Of a stretch of DNA of 64,000 nt, positions 11,501 through 23,200 are shown in pieces. The notes under the pieces are model-generated. The model was not told where the DNA came from and searched no databases. It saw only the letters and a list, made by a program, of their open reading frames with translations. Numbering within the stretch: position 1 is the stretch's first letter; each line of letters starts with the position of its first letter. The translations under genes were made by a program, and so were the position numbers. Source of the DNA: Amanita rubescens (lineage: Eukaryota > Basidiomycota > Agaricomycetes > Agaricales > Amanitaceae); assembly GCA_015039365.1 (NCBI GenBank), contig WION01000004.1:1302001-1366000 (forward strand), given 5' to 3'.

Positions 11501-13386
11501 CCTATGCCGACAATGATTTGGCAGACCTTTGGTCTCGCTGGATCCCTGGAACATCTCATGAGCCGCGAGCCTGCCGAATTCGTTGATCAAGACGTGTTCA
11601 TGGATGCAACGCTTGATTTGATCACGATAATCTTCCAGTAAGCCGTCTTCCTTTCACTCACAGTTTCTGGTTAATAACCCGTTACAGGGAAGTCTGCAGA
11701 TCTGTACGCAGCGATAGCAAGGGTATTATTGAAGTTTTGAACTGTTTCAAAACATGGACATTGTCCGAGACGAGTATTCTGAGGATCCGTGGCGTGGCTC
11801 GAATGATCGACTTGTTGGTGGCTGAGTCCTCAGACTCGAGGTGAGTTCTTGCTGGTTGTCGGGATGTGCCTGACGAGATCTGGGCAGCTTTTCAGAGGAA
11901 ACAAAGGTTTTATTGCGGTCGACACATACTGAACTTGTCTTGCTCCTCTTGCCACGAATGACTGCTCTTGTGGATTCTCAGTCAACACCAGACACTTTTA
12001 AGGCTCGAACCGATTCCATGACTTTATGGACATCTGTTCTGTCGTTTGGGAAGTGGCTGGCCTTGGAGAATGAGATCAAGCTGTTCGGAGCCCTCCTAGC
12101 CTCGAGGATAGTTAGTGGCTAATGGTGTCGATGTGTCAGACGAAGCAAGAACTATGACGCTCGCTATGATGTTTCAAGAATTACAATGTCTTCCTGAAGG
12201 TGAACAAGCGAAACAATTGGAGCGAGTTTTAGCGGTATATGTGTCATTCGCATCTGTTCTCGATGACGAAGGTACGTGAAATTGCTCGCGCGACTTACGA
12301 GAGAGTCATCCCGGTTTATATAGGTCGCGATCGTTTAGACGGTTACATGTCTAGAGCATGTAGAAACGTTTCTGCCTCAAACTATGCACATGTATTGGAT
12401 CTTGTCTTGGAAACCTTGTCCAACTACAAGTCCTACCCGCCTGCTGGGTTGACGCAGCTCGTGCACCTCGCGACGCGTTTGTTAAAGGATTACCCCCAAA
12501 GTGCGTCTCAACAACATGTAACATGAATCCGCTGACCCGTACCAGATACATTCAAGCAGCCTTCAGACATTTACGTTGCAGTGCGTGAACACATTTGCCA
12601 GTCATGAGACTTTTGTCAATGGGCCTACGGAGTTGCGAGTCAGCGTACTCGATTTCGTAGCGCAGCTCTCGTCTGAACGGGTACGAGTTTGTCACTACCT
12701 GTACTTTCCGGAGAACTCAACGATCTTGCAGCCAGCAGCGCTACGTTCGGGCGATTTGAGTGGAATATGGCGATTACTGAGCGAATTCCTTGCGGCTTCC
12801 CATCTGCACGACCGAGAAACGTCCACAGTCATCTTTCATCGCATAGTCTCTATCATGGGCGCCCTCGTTCGTCTAAGAAGAGACCTCGTTGCTTGGACGC
12901 TGCCCCACCTCGGAATGATGCTACGGCAACTGATGCTATGCATGCGGGCGTGCCGCCCTATGTTGGGTGCCAAGCAAACAGCAATGGTGATGGATACTCA
13001 GCCACAATGGATCAGCTCGAAACATGCGTTCGGAGTGGATGAAGCCAGGGCGCTTTCGCGGCTGCTCGAAGCATTGGGTACAAAGACAGTTATGCGAACG
13101 TATACGCAGAGCGACACACAGAAGGCTGAATCACTCGCAGTGCCTTTCTCGAACCATGCAATATATGTGGTGAAGGCCTACATCGAGTGTATGAACGATC
13201 CGTTATGCGTGTTGAGCGCAGAGGTAAGAAGGGGAGCTGCAACCTGGATTGTTTGCCTTATGTGAGATTGTGAGCGAACACGGAAGGGATGCAGTAATGG
13301 TGAGCGCGTTGGATGCGGGTGGGAAGACGCTGATGAAGGCGTTGTGGAGGGAGTACGAGAAGCAAAAATATGTCGGTAGGGGATAA
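8507..13386 (+). CDS. URB2: Urb2/Npa2-type nucleolar 60S ribosome-biogenesis factor
   Basis: About 14 short exons encode a helical-repeat protein of well over 1,200 residues. The N-terminal region reads TEWILTKFLKDKGKD, then NPVLDLRYWTLLADI after an intron. The C-terminal region carries the family hallmark: ELQPGLFALCEIVSEHGRD, then TLMKALWREYEKQKYVGRG before the stop at 13386. Yeast Urb2/Npa2 is a nucleolar protein needed for 27S pre-rRNA processing and early pre-60S assembly. The conserved frame breaks at about 10854, 12111, 12560 and 13231-13234; each break is repaired by removing one base. As URB2 is essential in yeast, assembly error is likelier than decay. The ATG at 8507 opens directly into the conserved N-terminus. 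The promoter contains telobox-like motifs. Confidence 0.86.
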
Positions 13387-13390
13387 ACAT

Positions 13391-13428
13391 TATCTTATCT
13401 TATCTATACACTACACTACACTACACAT
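13391..13428. repeat. Short tandem repeat (TTATC and ACACT units)
   Basis: Immediately after the URB2 stop are a few tandem TTATC-like units followed by several ACACT units. This is simple-sequence DNA in the 3' flank. Confidence 0.7.
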
Positions 13429-13544
13429 GACCGTTCCTCAGACGAACAACTGCGTTTCGCGCTCTGTTCACGAAAAGGCATTATGCTAGCGTCTCTCCGT
13501 TCATAATCATACTTCCTTCGCCCCCACCTCCACCCAAGAACAGT

Positions 13545-14653
13545 GTGTCTCAAAATGGATCTGACAAGACGATTGGCGAGTCGCTGTTCGATACCAAATG
13601 TTTCGCTGCTCTTTCAGATCAGACGAACCAGACACCTTTAACGACACTTATACATCAGTACGTGCAGTCCGCTGGGACAGTTTTGGACCGTGTACATCTG
13701 CCGTATGAGTCGAGACCAGAAAAAGACGAGAGGGTGAATGTGGAAAATAGTAAGGATGTGGTACTTGTGGCGCATTGCGCGACCGATGGAATCCACGACA
13801 AAGTGACGCTCTCGTCTGGATTTCTACTAAACGCACAACAGCAGAAAAACGACGAGAGTCTGGTTCTGACGTGCGCTCACACATTAGAAGAGGTATCTTT
13901 ATTCCTCCCTTACACGATAAACTGATATCTATCCTGTAGATCAGGAATTCACCACTTCTTCAGCAGTACAATGAACGTAGCCGCCCACAATTGGCAAAGC
14001 GGAACGTTTGTCGTTACGACTAATAGCCATGACCTGCATCCTGCGTTCCACCCCGTGAGCAGGGTCGTCTCTTCGCTCCCTCTCTCGGATATGGTACTGC
14101 TGTCGTGCAAGCTCCCTGAAGGAGCTGCGCGGGCACTGCCGGTGTCGCCGTACCCCGTACCAAGTGAGACGAAGGTGAAGGCGCACTTTGTCGTGCACCA
14201 GAAACCTGAGGAGCCTGGGTGGTGCCCGTGGCTCGGTGGTACGTGGAGCAAGTGGGTCAGTGGAGAAGTCATGGGGTATCGAGACTTGGCAGGGAAGGAA
14301 ACGCAGGTGGGTTTATTGATAAGTCATGAAAGTGAGACGTATGTATAATGGACAGCCCGGGACGTATGATGCGCTGTCGCACATGCTATTCAAACCTCAG
14401 CCGACGGCGGGCTCGAGTGGCGGGCCCATTGTCGACGAGGAGAGCGGTGCCGTCGTCGGCGTCATGCTCGGGACGAGGATGGACAGCGCCGCTGTGGGGA
14501 TGCAAGGCTGGGGTGTGCCTGCGGAAGCCATTTACGAAGGTAAGAATTTTTTTTCTCTTTTCTGTGCAGTTGAGCGCTGAGCCTGAGAGTGCAGATGTTT
14601 GCACTGCCTGGATTACCGGGCTAAACTTGGAAAAATGCCTCATGATGCATTGA
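13545..14653 (+). CDS. Trypsin-fold serine protease-like protein
   Basis: Four exons encode roughly 330 residues. A glycine-containing strand (KVTLSSGFLL) is followed by LVLTCAHTLEE, with the TCAH context of the catalytic His. SDMVLLSC gives a plausible catalytic Asp. AGSSGGPIVDEESGAVVGV is the nucleophile loop (GSSGGP) with the usual following strand. This is the DegP/trypsin-like fold of cytosolic or secreted fungal proteases. I see no clear signal peptide, so an intracellular role is possible. The frame slips once near 13970 (one extra base in CAGTACAATG). The C-terminus is uncertain: after the intron at about 14540 the last exon can end at 14653 or, in another phase, near 14609. Substrate unknown. 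Confidence 0.78.
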
Positions 14654-15575
14654 CCCAATCAGATGCCAAGGATATGGCGGCAAAATGCCTCATCCTTCTT
14701 CATTTATTCATTCTATATAAACCCTTGTAAACCGCAGTGCATTACTTTTCCCCCGTCATTCTTACCTCCATGTCCTGATGTCCTGGTACTCACATCCGGC
14801 CGCTCAAGCTGTAGCTTGTTTCTGTCAAGAATCCAGCCTCTGTTAATGACACTTTCGACATCGTTATCCAAGTTGCTCGGTGTATCCTTGGTTCATCCGA
14901 ATCACAATGGCATGACAGAGACACTTAGCTTGGCAACAACAGCTTGGCTCGACTGTCCTTGCCAAACTTCTATGCCGTCACACCGGCCTCGATGGTCACA
15001 CTCCTCTCATCGTCGTCGGGTCATATCGCGGCCTCAACGCCCGAATCTCCCGTTCCTCTCCGATGAGGCCACGCTGCCGTCAACGCCGCCACGCCATTTC
15101 ATCAGGGAAGCTAGTCTTCCATTCGCCACATGACCTGCGTACCATATGGCGAGTTCCCGAGTCAGCCTCTGACTCGGGGAATGTCAATAGCTGTCAACTG
15201 TTGCCCTGGTGCTGGCTCGGGAACGCAGAATTCTAGAACTGAGGTCTACCCGATGGTCTCTGGTCCGTGCCTGTCCACGATAGGCATTGAATGTATCAGA
15301 GTAAAGCCTGCGCATAAACGATACGCTTCTCTCCCTTGATTTTTACGTGATTTACTCAATTTTCGGGCATTAGTGAGGAGTTTTGGTGATCAGGAAATCT
15401 AGGACCGCCATGTTGTGTATATTATGACCCCTCCTTTAATAAGCGCGTGCAGAGCAGCAGTAATACAAGTATATAGTCTTAGCAACAAGCAGGAAATAAA
15501 ATGAGCAGGGAAAAAAGAGGGATTTGCCTTGCGTTGTGTTGGTCCTCCATGTCGTCGATTGATGCAGCGTGATAC
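14654..15575. other. Convergent intergenic region with an unexplained open frame and a hairpin
   Basis: Lies between the 3' ends of the protease gene and the RBM26-like gene. The plus strand is open from 14916 to 15236 (over 100 codons; begins after a TGA; no ATG needed) and reads protein-like, for example GLDGHTPLIVVGSYRGLNA. The other two plus frames are also unusually open. I recognise no family. A strong inverted repeat sits at 15156-15178. Confidence 0.4.
15156..15178. repeat. 10-bp perfect inverted repeat with 3-nt loop
   Basis: CCCGAGTCAG and its exact reverse complement are separated by CCT. Each arm contains GAGTCA/TGACTC, the core site of bZIP factors of the Gcn4/AP-1 class. It could be a dyad binding site or an RNA hairpin. 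It sits between convergent genes, so a promoter role is doubtful. Confidence 0.7.
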
Positions 15576-18484
15576 TTAGATCATGCCCATTCCATCACCA
15601 TCATCATCCGTTCCTCCCCATCCGCTTGCAATGACTTCCTCTTCATGCAGCGGAGATCTGGGTGGACGAAGAACGATGTCGTGCTCCCCCGCAGGAGGTG
15701 ACATGCGTCGTGCAGATGGGCCAACTGGCGTTGGTGGTACCGTCCCAGTATACCAAGTCAATTGCACAGAACCGACATTCGGGATATTACTTCCTTTTGC
15801 CAAAGCCTAGCGAATCGTGAACAACTGCCCTGATCGAGACCAATCACCAACTCACCTGTTCAGCAGCAGGTCTTGACCGGAACGACACCACGATATCCCC
15901 GCTCTCGATCGTCTCCAACGAGTCGACTTGGGCTGTCGACTGTCACATTCATTAGACACTAGAAGAAAAAAAGGCAAAAGAAGGCAAAAAACTCACGTTA
16001 TACCACTCCCGCACAGCTTGCGCATGCTCCTCTCCAGCTCCCTTGACAAGCAGCCTCTTGGGCCGATTATCCAGTTTCATGCTTGCCCTCGGTGGACCAC
16101 CGCGTACCGCACCTCGGTGATAACTCCGCCCACCTCTCGGGGGTCTACCTCTATACCACCCACCGCGGTACCCGCCACCTCCTCCGGGATGTGACGCCTC
16201 TGCCGATCCACCGTCAGAGATACCAAGACTAACAGCTTCTGCCTTGAGTTTCTCCAGTTTCGCCTTGAGCTCTTCCATCGTCTCGCCGTCTCCTCCTCCT
16301 CCTCCTCCTCCTCCTCCTCCTCCGCCACTACCGCTAGCAGTGGCGGTAACACCGCTGCTTGAACCCTCTGCACCCACTGCAGCGTTGTGTATCTCGAGCT
16401 CTCGATCGAGTTTTTCCCGCATGAAACGCTCGCGGTCGTCGGTGGGCGTGCTGACGGAATGTTTCATCGGAGACGACGTGGATGTCGTTGTCGTTGTTGT
16501 ACCCGTCGCTGGCACCTCTGCAGGCTTCTTCATCTCCTCGCCCAACTTTCGCAAACGGGCCATAATTTCTTTCTTTTCTTCAGGAGAAGCCGTTGAGAGT
16601 TGTGCCATGAGCGATTTTTGTTCTGCGATTTGTTGCTCGAGGAGCTTTTGTTTTGCTGCTAGGGCGGACGCGGAGGAGGAGGAAGAGGAGATGGTCGGTT
16701 TCCGTGCGCTACCAGGTTGCGCGGTCGTTGTTGTTGTCGATGAGGATGAGGGTGTAGTACCCATCTCTTTGGTTTGCATGCTCGCTACGAGCGGTGCTGA
16801 CGCCGCCAACATCCTCGCTCCAGCCTGCCCGTGTCCCTCCATCGGTCTATGCCAAAAGACCTTGACGAACCGATTATTAAACACCGCATCCTCCGACTTC
16901 CATGCAGCATGTGCGTCTTCGGGCTTGGAAAAGCTCACGAGCGCCTTGGCGTTGTTTGAATCGATGGCGACGTTGGTGACGGTGCCGAATCGCTTGAACC
17001 AATCGTTGACGTGCTCGAGGGAAAGCTTGTCCTGGGGTATCTTCTCGACGACGAGTGTAGTACCTGTATGCCGCTCTGGACGGAAGTTGTGAACTTCTCC
17101 GGAAAAGGTTCCGCGCCCTCGTCCGCCATGCGGACGACTGCCCCGGTAGGATCCGCCGCGGGTGGCCATGGACATTTCTGCTGGTCCCGTCATGTCAACC
17201 TCCATGTTCATTCCCACAGATGAGAATCCATTCATAGCTCCCATTGCCATTGCAAACATGTTTTGATCATGTAATTCCGGTATAGGAGTAACGGTAGTCG
17301 GCTGCTGTTGTGACTGTTGTTGCGGCTGCGGCTGTGGTTGCTGCTGCTGCTGCGGTTCAGGCTCTTGTTGCGTATTTTGTGCGTCGCGCGGTGTGAGATC
17401 TTGGATGACGGGGAGTTCTCCGGTCGCGTTGACGGGGTGGACGACGCGACTGCCGTCTTCCTGTTGCACTCGAGGAAGAAGAGGGGTACGTTGGTGAGGT
17501 TGACGACCGCCGGCCATAGGACGCATGTCCATCCTGGCTTCGTGTGGGTCATAGGCGACGGCAGGACCAAAGGCACCGTTGGCGAACATGGGCATGAAAG
17601 GCATGCCTGGGTTCATGGGAGGAAAGAATTGGCCTGGGACGACGGCATCTTCTCCATGGCTGTATTTGCAAAGAGCGCCACGAGCGCAATATCCATAATC
17701 TGTCCTGTATTAGCACAACTACTTTTTTCTCCCCCGATAGGCAGCATACGTACTGTGATAATCTCTGCATATACCGCGTTTTTGATCTGGTGGCTGGTAG
17801 GGCTGGGAATGACGGCCGTTGGTATGACCTCCATTTCTGTACATCTCAGGCGAGCCACCGCCATCCCTAAAACCTGGCTGCTGTCTACCATCACCCCTGT
17901 CGTTCCATGAGCCGGAGGACTGGCCGTCCTGCCTGCTGTTGGCGGTGTATCGTGAGAACTGCGAGTCCGAGTTGAGACGGGGACCTTTGGCTGGCGGGCG
18001 CAACTCTCTGTCGTCCGACTCCATGCTGCGTTTTCTTGAACGGGATTCTGGGATGGAGGGGGATATTAGACCGTCCAAGGGGATGGGAATGCCTGTATCG
18101 AGAGGCTTTGGGTCGTGCGGGGGTGATGGTGGGTTTGCGGTGTAAGGTAGATACGATTTTGTGCGGAGGACGGTGAACAAAGTGTCGATAAAGTTGGCGC
18201 ATTCTAATGGTGGCGTCAATACTAGGTAAGAGGGATATACGATAGGCTACGGACCGTTTTCCAGAAACTCGTCGAGCTGCACGGCCAATTCTTTGCGCAT
18301 TTCATTTTCAGGCACGTTGTGTTTGAGGAGAGCGAGTATGTAGTCTGCGAGAGCGCTTGGTTCTGCGTCGCATCTGGGAGAAAAGTTAGCTAGAAATCGG
18401 GAAGAAAGGTAATACGTACATTGGTTCTAGATTTCTAAGGAGCCAAGGCTTGAGCTGAGGCGCGGTGACGGGGTCGAATATCAT
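15576..18484 (-). CDS. RBM26/RBM27-like RNA-binding protein (PWI-like, CCCH, RRM)
   Basis: The N-terminus (MIFDPVTAPQLKPWLLRNLE, then DAEPSALADYILALL) matches the PWI-like fold at the head of RBM26/27. After an Arg/Ser-rich linker comes a CCCH zinc finger, GICRDYHNYGYCARGALCKYSHG-type, spaced C-x8-C-x5-C-x3-H across an intron near 17735. Low-complexity Met/Gln/Pro follows. The RRM includes TTLVVEKIPQDKLSLEHV and NRFVKVFWHRP. The C-terminus is Gly/Arg-rich with coiled coil. A run of 12 glycines comes from a CTC/GGA repeat at about 16290-16323. Human RBM26/27 and fission-yeast Rmn1 link nuclear poly(A) RNAs to the exosome (PAXT-type adaptors), so a nuclear RNA-decay role is likely by homology. 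The start at 18484 is the first ATG before the PWI-like block; the stop is at 15576. Confidence 0.9.
16290..16323. repeat. CTC trinucleotide microsatellite inside the RBM26-like CDS
   Basis: An almost pure CTC/CCT run encodes consecutive glycines on the minus strand. It is in frame and likely length-variable between strains. Confidence 0.85.
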
Positions 18485-18618
18485 GCAGGAGGAGATGAAT
18501 GGAAAGAGCGGACACGAGAAGAGCTCAGTCAAGTGTATGATTAGTCATCACGATTGAGAAAAAATAATTACTTAAATAAATCCATTTAAGATTTCTAGTA
18601 AAATTTATTTAAATAAAA

Positions 18619-20125
18619 TCAAGAATCGCAGACGACGACGCTCCAGTCGCTGGGTATCACACCCGTCTGCCGTCCCACGAGCTCTTTCCACATTGCGCTT
18701 GCCATGATGCCCATCCCAGCCTCGCCTGTAGGTATATGCACGTCCTCTCCGAGATATCCGATTCTGTCTACGGGGCTGATGACGGCTGCCGTGCCGGCGC
18801 CAAAGAGCTCAACGAGTGTGCCGTTCTTGGAGGCTTCCTTGATTTCAGCCATAGTAACGGGTCGTTCTGAGACGATTAAATTGTGCGAAAGGCCAGGTAG
18901 CCGGTGTTTATTCGAGGCGTGATCGCGCGCGAGAGCGAGAACCGAGTCGCGTGTGACGCCTGGGAGAATCATACCATCCAGAGGTGGAGTAACCAGTTCG
19001 AGTGCTATAAAAACAGTATATTAGAAGACGGTGGGAGGGATCAGACCAAACACGTACACCCATCATCCCTGCGAAAGACGACAAACATGTTCATGGTTCC
19101 GACCTCTGTCAAATAGTGTTCCGGGCCGTGTAGCCACAGATTCTGCGCATAACCAAGTTGGGCAGCTATTTTCTGGGGCATGACACCGGGTGCGTAGTTG
19201 ACACCTAGCTTGTATGCGCCCGTTCCTGTGGAATGTGGGTCAGTGTCTGATTGGAGACGAGGGGGGGAGACGGACCTCCCGGTGCTGCGCGGATGTACTC
19301 TGTTGTGCCGTAGAGGGAGACGGGCTTGAAGCCTTTGGGATAATATGGGCCGACCGGACTGCAAATGACGAAGAGGAGGGCATCGGTGGGGGGACTGACG
19401 CCGATAGCCCGCTGGGTACCGACTGGTGAAGGGTCAGCGTTGGGTTTCGAGAATAGTGCGCACTATTGACGTACTCATCGTAGGTCTGACGTAAAGACTG
19501 TAGCCTGGTTCCTTGGGTATCCAGTGTTTATCGATGCGGATGAGTTCCTTGATGATCTCGAGCAAGGAATTGCCGTCAAAGGTCTATGAGCAAGAGGTCG
19601 GTGAGATGTAGATGGGATAGAAGAGAGGAACATACGGGGAGAGCGATTCGTTGTGCGCTGGTGTTCATGCGCTCCATGTTCATATCTGGACGGAACAAGA
19701 GAACGCGACCGGAATCCTGCCGGTATGCCTTCATGCCTTCAAAGATGGTCTGGGCGTAATGAAGAACGGTGCAGCTGGGTTCGAGGTCGAGCGGACCATC
19801 TACACCGAGTTAGCCGGAGAAGAGACGGGAGAATATGAAAAAAAAAAAAACGAAAACGTACATGGTTTGATTTGTGGTGTTCCCCAACCTGCTTTTACGT
19901 TCCAAGGGATTGTAAGCATGTGGTCAGTCTAAAGGTCAGACGAGGAAGAGAAAAAAAAAAAGATGTGGGTTCATACGAAAGTGTGACCAAAGACGAGTGA
20001 TTTGGCCGGGGGGACAGTACGAGGTGCAGTTGTACGAGCGATACGGAGAGCATTTGCCTGGGATGAGTTGGTAAAGAGGATAGATAAATGTGTGGAGAGA
20101 TACGGACCTGTATATTGGAGAGCAT
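18619..20125 (-). CDS. BAT1: Branched-chain amino-acid aminotransferase
   Basis: A PLP-dependent class IV aminotransferase catalysing the last step of leucine, isoleucine and valine synthesis and the first step of their breakdown. Features in order: AKSLVFGHTFTDHMLTI; the substrate loop YAQTIFEGMKAYR; GYSLYVRPTM; GTGAYKLGVNYAPG with the Lys expected to bind PLP; YLTEVGTMNMFVVF; and GTLVELFGAGTAAVISPV near the C-terminus. All core motifs are present. About eight short introns interrupt it. The first exon is tiny (MLSNIQ at 20125). The N-terminus (ANALRIARTTAPRT) could be a weak mitochondrial presequence, but is too short to decide between the mitochondrial and cytosolic forms. Only 78 bp separate its start from the divergent PAM2/GWW gene; that AT-rich gap must serve both. 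Confidence 0.96.
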
Positions 20126-20203
20126 ATTGCTGGTGGGAAAGAATATAAAGAATAATATATATAAAAATAAAATAAAATCGAGTGGAATTCAGCATAAACG
20201 GCC
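20126..20203. promoter_or_regulatory. 78-bp shared divergent promoter (BAT1 / PAM2-GWW gene)
   Basis: The gap between two start codons on opposite strands is strongly A/T-rich (ATATATAAAAATAAAATAAAA-like). It contains TATA-like sequence readable on either strand. Bidirectional use is inferred from the layout. Confidence 0.5.
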
Positions 20204-23200
20204 ATGTTCGCGCCGCTGTTGTTCCCCGTCCGACATAGGAAACAGGTGAGCATCGGCGGGCCACCAAAAGCCGTACTCGGCGGTCCTCAGCGTAAACCAA
20301 GTCCACTCCCTCCTTCGAAACCGAAGAAAGTTCAAGTCAATCTTCCCCTTCTTTCTCCGTCCGTTCCTCCGCTTCCGACAATTGACTTTCCTCCCGTTAC
20401 TTTTCCTGAATCTTCTACTCGAGACATCTTTCCACCTGATGTCACCCGTAATCTCGTCCCACACACAATCGACGTCTTTCTTCCAGGCCAGGTACTTTTT
20501 CCCACTTTCTCTCCATTTCACCTCTCACGACGCGTCACAGCACGCTTGGGATGTTCTCAGGCAACAGGTCATCGAGGAAAAACTTGTCCAACTCGGCGTA
20601 GAGCGCGGCTCGGGTAGTACCGTCCCTCACATCTACGCGCCCCATGCAAGGGCTGCTTCCGTCAGTCCCACTTTCTTCTTCTCACTTCTCCTTCTCCGAG
20701 CTCATTTTTACCTAGATATCCTCTCCAGCAGACCCTGCTCTGCTCCTCTTCAAGCTCAACAAGCTCCACTTGCAGCAGCAGCAACAACAACAACACGACG
20801 GTCTGCTCTCCCCAGCCCTTTCCTCTCCTCAGCCTCCCTTCATGCCCTCCCCTCATTTCCTACCAATGGTCCCGCCCAGGCACGCACATACCATGTCCCT
20901 CGCTCAACCTCCCATCTACCACCCCATGCCTTATCACACCGCGCTCTCACCGGCTCCTCGGCCACCGGCCGTGGTTCCCCAGCCTAGGTATTCCCCAAAT
21001 AGTCTAGCTCTTCTCCGAATTCGTCCAGATTTTGTTCGTGGATTCGGTCTAGAAACACCCGAAGAAGCTGACGAAGAAGAGGAACAACCAGCTGTGGCCG
21101 ACCAGCCATCAGTAGAGCCTCCCCGAGAAGAACCTGCACCAGTTGTATTAGAGGTAGTTGACGACCAAGGTACGGCAGAAACTGCAACTGCAACGGTCGC
21201 GGACACGCACAGTCGCACCCATTCACGTCACCAGTCCAAATTCTCAACCTCGCTATCCGTTCCCTCTCGCATACGGACCCCTCTCGCTGCTGACGTCACT
21301 GCCGATCTGAACGCGGACGATGCTGGCGAATGGACCGGCTCCGAAGACCTGTATTTATCAGATTCTTCAGATAGTGAGGTGCGTGTTTTCCGCGTGGTTC
21401 ATGTTCGCTTCTTAACTCCGCACATTTAGAGTATCGGAGAATGGTCAAATCCCTCCGACGAGGAGCGTGCTAGACGGGAACGCGCACAGCGGCGCATCCG
21501 CCGCAGACAGCAACTCTCCAACAAACCAAGGCGTCTGCCAAACTTTCCCAAACCGCCAGAGGAACCTAGCGCGGCGCGACTTTCTATGCCGCAATCAGAT
21601 CGGGACGAAGATATCATGTCCAACCCTAGTGAAGAGTATCTCGCAGTCGCAGCCGGAAACTTTTATGCTTCCCGATCACCCAACTGTCAATCCCTCCCGC
21701 TTCCCCTCAAACATTCGCGCTCTCCTTCCGCCGGCCAATACTCTGCACATGACCCTGCCCAAGCACATTCACGTACCTCATCAGACACCTTTGGGGTCCA
21801 CTATCAACAACATCTGCAAGAGCAGCAAACGCAACTTTCAGTTCCAACCTCGGCGCAGCCCACACTCAATCCATTTGCCAAACCGTTTGTGTTTGGTGTA
21901 GGACGCCCAAGTCAGCACCAGCAGCAACAGCATTTGGCTCCTCCCCCCCCTCCACCCAATGCACCTTTGCTTTCTCATTCGCCGTTGCCTTCAATCGGGA
22001 GCAGCGCTGCTCACGTCAGCATCAGCAGCATACATAGTCTTACCACTCCTAAACCTCTCAACGTCTCTGCTCCAGAATTCAAGCCTGGCGGATTTACGTT
22101 CCGTCCACCACCGGGCGTGCCGCAGATGCCGACGTTGCAAATTCCCACGGATCTTGGTTTAGGACTTGGGCTCGGTCCTACTGCGGACGGAGGCTGGGGA
22201 ATTGGGGGCTCCGTCTCTCCAGGTGGTTTGTTCACCAGACCTTTGCCATCGTCTTCATCTGAAGAAATGCGCGAGCAGCAAGGACGGGAGAAACGCCAAC
22301 GTCGCAATTCCTCGAGCGGCGATGTCGGTAACATCCCCATATTCGATGAAGGTGACAGTCTGCGGTCGTTCCGATTCCCTGCCAATGTGGATAGCCCCAA
22401 GAGCCTAAGAAGCATGCGTCGATCCATGTCCGATGCGTCCGTGCATCACCGCGTTATCTCCTCTGACAAGGAGAATCGCGGCGCAGAACTATTTTCCTAT
22501 GCTGCTTTTGCAACGGTCGCCGCGGTGCCCTACGTGCCACTACCAAAAGAGGACGATGGTGAGGAAGATATGGAAGTGGAAGAATGTGTCAATGGAGATG
22601 AGAGCACATTTGCTGATGACTCGACGGCCAAGAATGATACCCGGAGACAAGAGAACGAGCGCGAAGACGAAAACGAAAACGACGAAGGAGAGGGAGCGAG
22701 CTTGTTCCGCTCCAAGAAACGACCACCTTTACCTCTTGACTTTAAACAAGAGACGACGAGGAAGAACACGGTTCCGGCCGGATTGTTTAAAGCTCTCGCT
22801 AATGTAAACGGCAACCGTGAAGGAGAGGAACGGACGAGGAAGACGGTTCGTTCGAGGTTGAGCTCACGCGACTTTTACGACGAGTATCGAAAACCGTCTT
22901 TGGATGACATCAACGTACCGCGCATTTCCAACGCTCTTAGTAGTCGCAATCTGTTTACCACTGGCCTGTTTGCAAGCCGAAACGAAAGCGAGACGAACGG
23001 TGAAGAGTCGGCGAGCGAGGGATATCAAATAGAGAAGCCAAGTCTCGACGATGACAATGACGTCTTCTCAACCTGTCAACAGCAGCAGCAACACAAGCGA
23101 CGCGGATCCTCGTTGCCTGACGATCTACACGACATGGAGGATGATGGTGACGACCGGGTGTTGGTAGAGAGCCCCGGCCTCGAGCTGACGACACGCGACG

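Noticed and set aside
16244..17092. Long plus-strand open frame opposite the RBM26-like gene
   Set aside because: It mirrors the minus-strand CDS through low-complexity DNA (Pro run opposite Gly run) and shows no domain; the minus strand has CCCH and RRM motifs.
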